NCBI GenBank assembly: GCA_035578175.1
Contig: JAQMRL010000041.1
Coordinates: forward strand, 1-64,000
Reading direction: 5' to 3'
Length of the DNA stretch: 64,000 nt
DNA from: Catonia carolina
Lineage: Eukaryota; Arthropoda; Insecta; Hemiptera; Achilidae
Shown here: positions 1 to 10,008 of the stretch, piece after piece
Numbering within the stretch: the stretch's first letter is position 1
Layout: every line of letters starts with the position of its first letter
Position numbers and translations under genes: made by a program
The notes under the pieces: model-generated
What the model was told of the DNA's origin: nothing
Databases searched by the model: none
Seen by the model: only the letters and a program-made list of their open reading frames with translations

Positions 1-16
1 CACATATCAGAGTGCG
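1..16 (+). other. Sequencing barcode remnant (PacBio-type 16-mer)
   Basis: The first 16 bases read CACATATCAGAGTGCG, which I recall as a standard PacBio 16-mer barcode (listed as bc1001). It is followed by a T, as expected for an overhang-ligated adapter, and then at once by the pentamer satellite. The same 16-mer recurs exactly at 32317-32332 in an unrelated context. I infer that the window starts at an untrimmed read end, so this is not genomic sequence. The barcode identity is from memory; the exact recurrence is seen directly. Confidence 0.85.
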
Positions 17-2600
17 TTTTAATGTTTTTTAATGTAATTTAATGTAATTTAATGTAATGTATTGTAATTTAATGTAATTTAATGTAATGTAATGTAATTT
101 TAATTTAATGTAATGTAATGTAATTTAATGTATATTAATGTAATGTATTGTAATTTAATGTAATTTAATTTAATGTAATGTTATGTAATGTAATGTAATG
201 TAATGTAATGTAATTTAATGTAATGTAATGTAATTTAATGTAATTTAATGTAATTTAATGTAATTTAATGTAATGTAATGTAATTTAATATAATTTAATG
301 TAATGTAATGTAATTTAATGTAATGTAATGTAATGTAATTTAATGTATTTTAATGTAATGTAATGTAATGTAATGTAATGTAATGTAATTTAATGTATTT
401 TAATGTAATGTAATGTAATGTAATTTAATTTATTGTAATGTAATGTAATTTAATGTAATTTAATGTAATTTATTGTAATGTAATGTAATTTAATGTAGTT
501 TAATGTAATTTAATGTAATTTAATGTAATTTAATGTAATTTAATGTAATTCAATGTAATGTAATGCAATGTAATGAAATGTATTTTAATGTAATTTAATG
601 TAATTTTATGTAATGTAATGTAATTTAATGTAATGTAATGTAATTTAATGTAATTTAATGTAATTTAATGAAATGTAATGTAATTTAATGTAATTAAAGG
701 TAATTTAATGAAATGTAATGTAATTTAAGGTAATTTAATGTAATTTAATGTATTGTAATGTAATGTAATGTAATTAAATGTAATGTAATGTAATTCAATG
801 TAATTTAATGTAATTTAATGTAATTTAATGTAATGTTATGTAATGTAATGTAATGTAATGTAATGTAATGTAATTTAATGTAATGTAATGTAATGTAATG
901 TAATGTAATGTAATTAATTTAATGTAATTTAATGTAATTTAATATAATGTAATGTAATTTAATGTAATTTAATGTAATTTATTGTAATTTAATGTAATTT
1001 AATGTAATGTAATGTAAATTAATGTAATTTAATGTAATTTAATGTAATTTAATGTAATTTAATGTAATTTAATGTAATGTAATGTAATTTAATGTAATGT
1101 AATGTAATAATTTTAATGTAATTTAATGTATTTTAATGTAATTTAACGTAATTTAATGTAATTTAATGTAATTTAATGTAATTTAATGTAATGTAATGTA
1201 ATTTAATGTAATTTAATGTAATGTAATGTAATTTAATGTAATTGAATGTAATTTAATGTAATTTAATGTAATTTAATGTAATGTAATGCAATGTAATTTA
1301 ATGTAATTTAATGTAATGTAATGTAATCTAATGTAATTTAATGTAATTTAATGTAATTTAATGTAATGTAATGTAATTTAATGTAATTTAATGTAATTTA
1401 ATGTAATTTAACGTAATTTAATGTAATTTAATGTAATTTAATGTAATGTAATGTAATTTAATGTAAGTTATTGTAATTTAATGTAATTTAATGTAATGTA
1501 ATGTAGTTTAATGTAATTTAATGTAATTAATTGTAATTTAATGTAATTTAATGTAATTTAATGTACTTTAATGTAATTTATTGTAATTTAATGTAATTTA
1601 ATGTAATTTTTTGTAATTTAATGTAATTTAATGTAATTTAATGTAATTTAATGTAATTTAATGTATTTAAATGTAATTTAATGTAATTTAATGTAATTTA
1701 ATGTAATTAAATGTAATGTAATGTAATTTAATGTAATTTAATGTAATTTAATGTAATTCAATGTAATGTAATGTAATTTAATGTAATTTAATGTAATTTA
1801 TTGTAATGTAATGTTATGTAATGTAATTTAATGTAATTTAATGTAATGTAATGTAATTTAATGTAATTTAATGTAATTTAACGTAATTTAATGTAATTTA
1901 ATGTAATTTAATGTAATTTAATGTAATTTAATGTAATTTAACGTAATTTAACGTAATTTAATGTAATTTAATGTAATTTAATGTAATTTAATGTAATGTA
2001 ATGTAATTTAATGTAATTTAATGTAATTTAATGTAAGTTATTGTAATTTAATGTAATTTAATGTAATGTAATGTAGTTTAATGTAATTTAATGTAATTAA
2101 TTGTAATTTAATGTAATTTAACGTAATTTAATGTACTTTAATGTAATTTATTGTAATTTAATGTAATTTAATGTTTTTTAATGTAATTTAATGTAATTTA
2201 GTGTAATTGAATGTAATTGAATGTAATTTAATGTAATTTAATGTAATTTAATGTAATGTAATGTAATTTAATGTAATTTAATGTAATTTAATGTAATTTA
2301 ATGTAATTTAATGTAATGTAATGTAATTTAATGTAATTTAATGTAATTTATTGTAATTTAATGTAATTTAATGTAGTTTAATGTAATTTAATGTAATTTA
2401 ATGTAATTTAATGTAATTTAATGAAATTTAATGTAATTTTATGTAATTCATTGTAATGTAATGCAATGTAATGAAATGTAATTTAATGTAATTTAATGTA
2501 ATTTAATGTAATTTAATGTAATTTAATGTAATTTAATGTAATTTAATGTAATTTAATGTAATTTAATGTAATTTAATGTAATTTAATGTAATTTTAAAAT
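17..2600. repeat. Pentanucleotide satellite, (TAATG/TAATT)n
   Basis: About 2.6 kb built almost wholly from the pentamers TAATG and TAATT. The true period is 10 bp: one pentamer is nearly always TAATG and its partner is TAATT or TAATG. From roughly 1320 to 2450 the 10-bp register is kept with substitutions but almost no indels. No gene, promoter or other element is visible. The left end is set by the barcode, so the array's real extent is unknown. The right end is a sharp junction with the macrosatellite at 2600/2601. Confidence 0.95.
1461..2180. repeat. Duplicated block inside the pentamer satellite (offset 570 bp)
   Basis: Rare variants recur in the same order at an offset of exactly 570 bp: ATGTAAGTTA at 1461 and 2031, a TAGTTT variant near 1504 and 2074, ATGTACTTTA at 1561 and 2131. 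The two blocks (about 1461-1610 and 2031-2180) therefore look like copies of one segment. 570 is a multiple of the 10-bp unit, which fits in-register unequal exchange. Confidence 0.75.
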
Positions 2601-2644
2601 AACCATCCCTCGCCGACAATAAATATGCATTGGAGTGGCAAGTA

Positions 2645-3740
2645 TTTTTTTTTTCTCGTATGGCAAGATCAGTGCAAGGCCCGGGCGCTCGGCCCGAGGC
2701 GAGTCCGCCTGCTACCGAACATTCCATACGGGAGCGATCATCTCATACGAAAAGCTCGTATGGCATGAGCAGGGCCCGGCCGGCGAAGAAGGCCCTACTA
2801 GGCGAGGCCGCCTGCTACCGAACATTTCATACGGGAGCAATCATCTCATACGGGAAAAAAAACGGTTTTTGGCTTGTAGCGGCCGAACGGAAGGAGCTAG
2901 AAGGCCTGGCTAAGTTGCATTTTTGCGATTTTACAACGGCGCATCTAACTGGCGCGGTCCCGGCGCGATCGGACTAAAGGGAAAGAAAAAAAATTTTTTT
3001 TTTTTCTCGTATGGCATGATCAGTGCAAGGCCCGAGCGCTCGGCCCGAGGCGAGTCCGCCTGCTACCGAACATTCCATACGGGAGCGATCATCTCATACG
3101 AAAAGCTCGTATGGCATGAGCAGGGCCCGGCCGGCGAAGAAGGCCCTACTAGTCGAGGCCGCCTGCTACCGAACATTTCATACGGGAGCAATCATCTCAT
3201 ACGGGAAAAAAACGGTTTTTGGCTTGTAGCGGCCGAACGGAAGGAGCTAGAAGGCCTGGCTAAGTTGCATTTTTGCGATTTTACAACGGCGCATCTAACT
3301 GGCGCGGTCCCGGCGCGATCGGACTAAAGGGAAAGAAAAAAAATTTTTTTTTTTTTCTCGTATGGCATGATCAGTGCAAGGCCCGAGCGCTCGGCCCGAG
3401 GCGAGTCCGCCTGCTACCGAACATTCCATACGGGGAGCGATCATCTCATACGAAAAGCTCGTATGGCATGAGCAGGGCCCGGCCGGCGAAGAAGGCCCTA
3501 CTAGGCGAGGCCGCCTGCTACCGAACATTTCATACGGGAGCAATCATCTCATACGGGAAAAAAAACGGTTTTTGGCTTGTAGCGGCCGAACGGAAGGAGC
3601 TAGAAGGCCTGGCTAAGTTGCATTTTTGCGATTTTACAACGGCGCATCTAACTGGCGCGGTCCCGGCGCGATCGGACTAAAGGGAAAGAAAAAAATTTTT
3701 TTTTTTTCTCGTATGGCATGATCAGTGCAAGGCCCGAGCG
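2645..3740 (+). repeat. 351-bp satellite array 1 (3 full copies + partial)
   Basis: Copies start at 2655, 3006 and 3357, each exactly 351 bp, and a partial copy starts at 3708 and stops at CCCGAGCG. Each unit holds two related ~100-bp halves that both start CTCGTATGGCATGA, then a ~150-bp tail ending in an A8/T11 tract. This first array lies next to the pentamer satellite and its first copy carries private changes (GGCAAGATCAG, CCCGGGCGCTC), as is usual for edge copies. Open frames of 68-135 codons here reflect the 351 = 3 x 117 period and are not genes. Confidence 0.93.
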
Positions 3741-4108
3741 CGCACCCGCAACACAAGACGGCGACGGTACAGGAGGCGGTTCATTCGTAAAACGAGGTGA
3801 TGGTAGTAAAGGAGGGAAGATTCATTCGTAACAAAGGTATATATATATAGTAAAGAAGGCGATTCATTCATAAAATTCTAATTCTGCTCCAACGGGGTAC
3901 AAAACGTGGTATCTGCTATTCAGAGTGAACCGAACATTTCCAGTCCTCCGACCGAGCCGTAGGCTGTCCGTTACTATGCGAACATGCGAAAGTATTGTTG
4001 TCGCTTCCGCTTTTCCAATTCTGCTCCAACGGGGTACAAAAAGTGGTATCTGCTATTCAGAGTGAACCGAACATTTTCAGTCCTCCGACCGAGCCGTCGT
4101 AGGCTGTC
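3741..4108 (+). repeat. Linker 1: short (TA)n and two 137-bp-type repeats
   Basis: Starts CGCACCCGCAACACAAGACG directly after the truncated 351-bp copy. A short TA tract lies at 3838-3849. Two copies of the 137-bp repeat follow (each with CTGCTCCAACGGGGTAC, near 3885 and 4020). The first has ACAAAACGTGG instead of ACAAAAAGTGG, a variant shared only with linker 3. Confidence 0.85.
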
Positions 4109-4125
4109 AACCATCCCTCGCCGAC

Positions 4126-4134
4126 TATAAATAT
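4126..4134 (+). promoter_or_regulatory. TATA-box-like motif in the core boundary (repeated in every unit)
   Basis: TATAAATAT is preserved in nearly every boundary module of the array, ahead of GCATTGGAGTGGCAAG. The leftmost boundary (2601) has ACAATAAATAT instead. It resembles a polymerase II TATA box, but the surroundings show no gene, so promoter function is only a possibility. Confidence 0.3.
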
Positions 4135-4242
4135 GCATTGGAGTGGCAAGTATTGTTGTCGTGTCGACTTGACAGATACCTAGCGGTGCCGACAAAATAT
4201 CGAATGTCATTGTTTTGTCTTTTACAAAGCTCAAAGTGCTTT

Positions 4243-4283
4243 TAACCTACCCTGACCTGACCTAACCTAACACACACACACAC
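4243..4283 (+). repeat. Telomere-like CCTAA tract followed by (CA)n
   Basis: Contains ACCTACCCTGACCTGACC and CTAACCTAACAC running into a short CA tract. The pentamers match or nearly match CCTAA, the complement of the insect telomere repeat TTAGG. The same tract recurs just before the left inverted end in all 15 cores. Confidence 0.7.
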
Positions 4284-4285
4284 TA

Positions 4286-4319
4286 GGAGTGGAAAGTATT
4301 GTTGTCGTGCCGACTTTTC
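4286..4319 (+). repeat. Left terminal inverted repeat of core 1
   Basis: 34 bp beginning GGAGTGGAAAGTATTG and ending CGACTTTTC. Its reverse complement matches 6114-6147 at 31 of 34 positions by eye. The 1862-bp segment between the outer ends has the shape of a foldback or non-autonomous DNA element, but no target-site duplication or transposase is visible. Confidence 0.75.
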
Positions 4320-5183
4320 AAAATCCAGTTTTCACCGGATTTGAACGTTTGTAGGCTTCCTGAACCCAAAAAAGCCTTTCCCGTGGTCGTGAGTGGAAAG
4401 TATTGTTGTCGCGTCGACTTTTCGAAACCTAATTTTCACCGGATCTATACGTTTGTAGGCCTCCTGAACCCAAAAAAAGTCTTTTCCGTGGTCGTGAGTG
4501 GAAAGTATTGTTGTCGCGTCGACTTTTCGAAACCTAATTTTCACCGGATCTATACGTTTGTAGGCCTCCTGAACCCAAAAAATTCAAGGGGGGGTAGTAA
4601 CCGGTCTTTTCCGTGATCGTGAGTGTGGAAAGTATTGTTGTCGCGTCGACTTTTCGGAATCTAATTTTCACCGAATCTATACGTTTGTAGGCCTCCTGAA
4701 CCAAAAAATAGTCTTTTCCGTGGTCGTGGGTGGAAAGTATTGTTGTCGCGTCGACTTTTCGAAACCTAATTTTCACCGGATCTATACGTTTGTAGGCCTC
4801 CTGAACCCAAAAAATTCACAGGGGGGGTTAGTAACCGGTCTTTTCCGTGATCGTGAGTGGAAAGTATTGTTGTCGCGTCGACTTTTCGGAATCTAATTTT
4901 CAACGGATATGTACGTTTGTAGGCCTCCTGAACCCAAAAAAATCAAGGGGGTAGTAACCGGCCTTTCCCGTGGTCGTGAGTGGAAAGTATTGTTGTCGCG
5001 TCGACTTTTCGAAATCTAATTTTCACCGGATCTATACGTTTGTAGACCTCCTGAACCCAAAAAAATCAAGGGGGGGTAGTAGCCGGCCTTTTCCGTGGTC
5101 GTGAGTGGAAAGTATTGTTGTCGCGTCGACTTTTCGAGAACGAGTTTTCACCACGACTATACGTTTTTAGGCCCCCTGAACCC
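4286..5183 (+). repeat. Tandem ~100-126 bp subrepeats (8 copies) of core 1
   Basis: GGAAAGTATTGTTGTCG recurs near 4291, 4399, 4500, 4626, 4732, 4858, 4981 and 5106, each followed by a GTCGACTTTTCG segment, CACCGGATCTATACGTTTGT, CCTCCTGAACCC and an A-run. Spacing alternates between about 101-107 and 123-126 bp because some copies carry an extra G-rich stretch. The first copy doubles as the left inverted end. Overlapping open frames on both strands are side effects. Confidence 0.9.
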
Positions 5184-5202
5184 AACCTAACCTAATCTAA
5201 CT
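5184..5202 (+). repeat. Second telomere-like CCTAA tract
   Basis: AACCTAACCTAATCTAACT, followed by a CA/CG-rich stretch (ACACGCACGCACACACC). It closes the subrepeat array in every core. Confidence 0.7.
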
Positions 5203-5346
5203 CAGACACGCACGCACACACCCCCGCACGACGCTTAGTTTACTTTTTACCCCGTTGTTATTTTTTTTGTACGACGGTTAGTTTACAAGTTATTGGCGAT
5301 TTTGTTTTTTTCAAGGTCACTGTTTTTTCCAAGTCCACCAAGTCAA

Positions 5347-5350
<4 letters not shown>

Positions 5351-5392
<42 letters not shown>
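5351..5392 (+). repeat. (TG)21 microsatellite
   Basis: Uninterrupted TG tract. The orthologous tract in each core ranges from about 24 bp (core 5) to 55 bp (core 14). It gives rise to short THTHTH or VCVCVC open frames that are not coding. Confidence 0.97.
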
Positions 5393-5396
<4 letters not shown>

Positions 5397-5400
5397 TTTT

Positions 5401-6097
5401 TCTCGATAACCAACCGTCCGATCGAGCTGGAAACGCCACCATTCTTTTTAGTTTTTAATTCTCTACAACATAGGCCTGTTTTTGTGCCGGCCACTCTTCT
5501 AAAATAGTTCCGTCGAAAAAGTTTTTTTCAAATTTCGGCCTCGGTATGCTTCCGAGACAGAAGTGTACAAAACAAAACTTGTAGGCAATCGAAAGACCTA
5601 CAGTTTGGCGTAATTGATTTTATGTACCGAGCGTTCCTTAGTGCGTGACAGTTTTTCGCCGATATCTCGGTTACGGAGCGTCTTTTCGCGATTCCGATGA
5701 ATTTTCACATACATTAATCGGCCGTTGTCTCCACGACGGGCCGGTCAAAACCGAGCTAGCTAGCCCGGAAATAGCTTAAACAGCGATTTTAGCTATATTT
5801 TTCGAGATTTCGGCTTAAATAGGGCTCGTGGAGTAAAAGTCACATAAGCGAGTTGTAGAGAATCAAAAGAGCTACAACTTTTGTTTCGGTCGTTTTTTTG
5901 TACGACGCTTGGTTCACAAGATATTCGTCAAATCGCTTAAATGCTCAATGTTCCAAGCGTTCCTTTTAGCGAAACAGTTCTTCGCCTATATCTCGGTAAC
6001 GGTTGGTCCGATCGAGCTGGAAACGCCACCATTCCTTTTCTTTTTCAATTCTCAACAACATAGGCTAGTTTTTGTGCCGGCCACTCTTCTAGAATAG
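5401..6097 (+). repeat. Hairpin module with 107-bp direct repeats X and Y
   Basis: X (5401-5507) and Y (5991-6097) are diverged direct copies, both with GTCCGATCGAGCTGGAAACG and TTTGTGCCGGCCACTCTTCT, offset 590 bp. A further degenerate copy of the CTCGGT(T/A)ACGG segment lies near 5664. Two small inverted repeats are visible: 5575-5585 with 5597-5606 (TGTAGG/CCTACA) and 5851-5858 with 5872-5879 (AGTTGTAG/CTACAACT). The module therefore seems to be built from older internal duplications. No function recognised. Confidence 0.8.
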
Positions 6098-6113
6098 CTA
6101 AAAAAGAGATTTT

Positions 6114-6147
6114 GAAAAGTCGACACGAAAACAATACTTTCCGCTCC
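6114..6147 (-). repeat. Right terminal inverted repeat of core 1
   Basis: Starts GAAAAGTCGACACGAAAACA and ends TTTCCGCTCC; pairs with 4286-4319. It is the only copy of the subrepeat motif in reverse orientation in the core, and it is present at the right edge of all 15 cores. Confidence 0.75.
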
Positions 6148-6148
6148 C

Positions 6149-6386
6149 GTACGTGTTCACGGTCGGCAAGCGGAGGTTAAATAAAGCGACCCGTAACACA
6201 AGCGCGCACCCGCAACACAAGACGGCGACGGTACAGGAGGCGGTTCATTCGTAAAACCAGTAGATAGTTGTAAAGGAGGGGAGATTCATTCATTAAATTG
6301 TATATATATATATATATATGTAGTAAAGAAGGCGATTCATTCATAAAACGAGGTGATGGTAGTAAAGGAGGGAAGATTCATTCGTA

Positions 6387-6419
<33 letters not shown>

Positions 6420-6585
6420 GTAAAGAAGGCGATTCATTCATAAAATTCCAATTCTGCTCCAACGGGGTACAAAAAGTGGTATCTGCTATTCAGAGTGAAC
6501 CGAACATTTCCAGTCCTCCGACCGAGCCGTCGTAGGCTGTCAACCATCCCTCGCCGACTATAAATATGCATTGGAGTGGCAAGTA
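6149..6585 (+). repeat. Linker 2 with two (TA)n tracts and one 137-bp repeat
   Basis: Runs from CGGTCGGCAAGCG through CGCACCCGCAACACAAG, TA tracts at 6301-6319 and 6394-6419, one 137-bp-type repeat and the boundary module, into array 2. CCAGTAGATAG replaces CGAGGTGATAG here. Confidence 0.85.
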
Positions 6586-7330
6586 TTTTTTTTTTTCTCG
6601 TATGGCATGATCAGTGCAAGGCCCGAGCGCTCGGCCCGAGGCGAGTCCGCCTGCTACCGAACATTCCATACGGGAGCGATCATCTCATACGAAAAGCTCG
6701 TATGGCATGAGCAGGGCCCGGCCGGCGAAGAAGGCCCTACTAGGCGAGGCCGCCTGCCACCGAACATTTCATACGGGAGCAATCATCTCTTACGGAAAAA
6801 AAAACGGTTTTTGGCTTGTAGCGGCCGAACGGAAGGAGCTAGAAGGCCTGGCTAAGTTGCATTTTTGCGATTTTACAACGGCGCATCTAACTGGCGCGGT
6901 CCCGGCGCGATCGGACTAAAGGGAAAGAAAAAAAATTTTTTTTTTTCTCGTATGGCATGATCAGTGCAAGGCCCGAGCGCTCGGCCCGAGGCGAGTCCGC
7001 CTGCTACCGAACATTCCATACGGGAGCGATCATCTCATACGAAAAGCTCGTATGGCATGAGCAGGGCCCGGCCGGCGAAGAAGGCCCTACTAGGCGAGGC
7101 CGCCTGCTACCGAACATTTCATACGGGAGCAATCATCTCATACGGGAAAAAAAACGGTTTTTGGCTTGTAGCGGCCGAACGGAAGGAGCTAGAAGGCCTG
7201 GCTAAGTTGCATTTTTGCGATTTTACAACGGCGCATCTAACTGGCGCGGTCCCGGCGCGATCGGACTAAAGGGAAAGAAAAAAAATTTTTTTTTTTTCTC
7301 GTATGGCATGATCAGTGCAAGGCCCGAGCG
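6586..7330 (+). repeat. 351-bp satellite array 2 (2 full copies + partial)
   Basis: Copies start at 6597 and 6947; a partial copy starts at 7298 and ends with CCCGAGCG at 7330. The first copy has TGCCACC in its second half and CTCTTACGG instead of CTCATACGG. Confidence 0.93.
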
Positions 7331-7561
7331 CGCACCCGCAACACAAGACGGCGACGGTACAGGAGGCGGTTCATTCGTAAAACGAGGTGATGGTAGTAAA
7401 GGAGGGAAGATTCATTCGTAACAAAGGTATATATATATAGTAAAGAAGGCGATTCATTCATAAAATTCCAATTCTGCTCCAACGGGGTACAAAACGTGGT
7501 ATCTGCTATTCAGAGTGAACCGAACATTTCCAGTCCTCCGACCGAGCCGTCGTAGGCTGTC
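7331..7561 (+). repeat. Linker 3, single 137-bp repeat
   Basis: Post-array linker with one short TA tract (7428-7439) and one 137-bp-type repeat bearing the ACAAAACGTGG variant shared with linker 1, which suggests that the array 1 and array 2 segments are related by duplication or conversion. Confidence 0.85.
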
Positions 7562-8695
7562 AACCATCCCTCGCCGACTATAAATATGCATTGGAGTGGC
7601 AAGTATTGTTGTCGTGTCGACTTGACAGATACCTAGCGGTGCCGACAAAATATCGAATGTCATTGTTTTGTCTTTTACAAAGCTCAAAGTGCTTTTAACC
7701 TACCCTGACCTGACCTAACCTAACACACACACACACTAGGAGTGGAATATATTGTTGTCGTGCCGATTTTTCTAAATCCAGTTTTCACCGGATTTGAACG
7801 TTTGTAGGCTTCCTGAACCCAAAAAAGCCTTTTCCGTGGTCGTGAGTGGAAAGTATTGTTGTCGCGTCGACTTTTCGAAACCTAATTTTCACCGGATCTA
7901 TACGTTTGTAGGCCTCCTGAACCCAAAAAAAGTCTTTTCCGTGGTCGTGAGTGGAAAGTATTGTTGTCGCGTCGACTTTTCGAAACCTAATTTTCACCGG
8001 ATCTATACGTTTGTAGGCCTCCTGAACCCAAAAAATTCAAGGGGGGGGTAGTAACCGGTCTTTTCCGTGATCGTGAGTGTGGAAAGTATTGTTGTCGCGT
8101 CGACTTTTCGGAATCTAATTTTCACCGGATCTATACGTTTGTAGGCCTCCTGAACCCAAAAAATTCACAGGGGGGGTTAGTAACCGGTCTTTTCCGTGAT
8201 CGTGAGTGGAAAGTATTGTTGTCGCGTCGACTTTTCGGAATCTAATTTTCAACGGATATGTACGTTTGTAGGCCTCCTGAACCCAAAAAAATCAAGGGGG
8301 TAGTAACCGGCCTTTTCCGTGGTCGTGAGTGGAAAGTATTGTTGTCGCGTCGACTTTTCGAAATCTAATTTTCACCGGATCTATACGTTTGTAGACCTCC
8401 TGAACCCAAAAAAATCAAGGGGGGGTAGTAGCCGGCCTTTTCCGTGGTCGTGAGTGGAAAGTATTGTTGTCGCGTCGACTTTTCGAGAACGAGTTTTCAC
8501 CACGACTATACGTTTTTAGGCCCCCTGAACCCAACCTAACCTAATCTAACTCAGACACGCACGCACACACCCCCGCACGACGCTTAGTTTACTTTTTACC
8601 CCGTTGTTATATTTTTTGTACGACGGTTAGTTTACAAGTTATCGGCGATTTTGTTTTTTTCAAGGTCACTGTTTTTTCCAAGTCCACCAAGTCAA

Positions 8696-8755
<60 letters not shown>

Positions 8756-9507
8756 TTTTTCTCGATAACCAACCGTCCGATCGAGCTGGAAACGCCACCA
8801 TTCTTTTTAGTTTTTAATTCTCTACAACATAGGCCTGTTTTTGTGCCGGCCACTCTTCTAAAATAGTTCCGTCGAAAAAGTTTTTTTCAAATTTCGGCCT
8901 CGGTATGCTTCCGAGACAGAAGTGTACGAAACAAAACTTGTAGGCAATCGAAAGACCTACAGTTTGGCGTAATCGATTTTATGTACCGAGCGTTCCTTAG
9001 TGCGTGACAGTTTTTCGCCGATATCTCGGTTACGGAGCGTCTTTCCGCGATTCCGATGAATTTTCACATACATTAATCGGCCGTTGTCTCCACGACGGGC
9101 CGGTCAAAACCGAGCTAGCTAGCCCGGAAATAGCTTAAACAGCGATTTTAGCTATATTTTTCGAGATTTCGGCTTAAATAGGGCTCGTGGAGTAAAAGTC
9201 ACATAAGCGAGTTGTAGAGAATCAAAAGAGCTACAACTTTTGTTTCGGTCGTTTTTTTGTACGACGCTTGGTTCACAAGATATTCGTCAAATCGCTTAAA
9301 TGCTCAATGTTCCAAGCGTTCCTTTTAGCGAAACAGTTCTTCGCCTATATCTCGGTAACGGTTGGTCCGATCGAGCTGGAAACGCCACCATTCCTTTTCT
9401 TTTTCAATTCTCAATAACATAGGCTAGTTTTTGTGCCGGCCACTCTTCTAGAATAGCTAAAAAAGAGATTTTGAAAAGTCGACACGAAAACAATACTTTC
9501 CGCTCCC
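7562..9507 (+). repeat. Macrosatellite core 2
   Basis: Seven subrepeats instead of eight. The left inverted end (from 7739) is degraded (GGAATATATTG, GCCGATTTTTC). TG tract about 8700-8752. Right inverted end 9473-9506. Confidence 0.9.

Positions 9508-10008
<501 letters not shown>

Larger units (their letters stand above)
4109..6148 (+). repeat. Macrosatellite core 1 (reference copy)
   Basis: Core with all modules intact, annotated piece by piece in the following entries. Order: boundary with TATAAATAT, telomere-like tract, inverted end repeat at 4286-4319, eight ~100-126 bp subrepeats to about 5183, second telomere-like tract, (TG)21, hairpin module and opposite inverted end repeat at 6114-6147. 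It encodes nothing recognisable. Confidence 0.9.

Noticed and set aside
17..2600. Natural chromosome end or unusual telomere made of TAATG pentamers
   Set aside because: The sequence end is set by a sequencing barcode, the repeat lacks the G-rich strand of known telomeres, and it abuts an interstitial satellite.
4332..4776. Overlapping open frames in the ~100-126 bp subrepeats on both strands
   Set aside because: They are translations of tandem non-coding repeats; opposite strands are open together and the frames break wherever the G-run length changes.
4286..6147. Complete autonomous transposon
   Set aside because: Inverted ends are present but there is no transposase frame, no motif of a transposase, and no target-site duplication visible.
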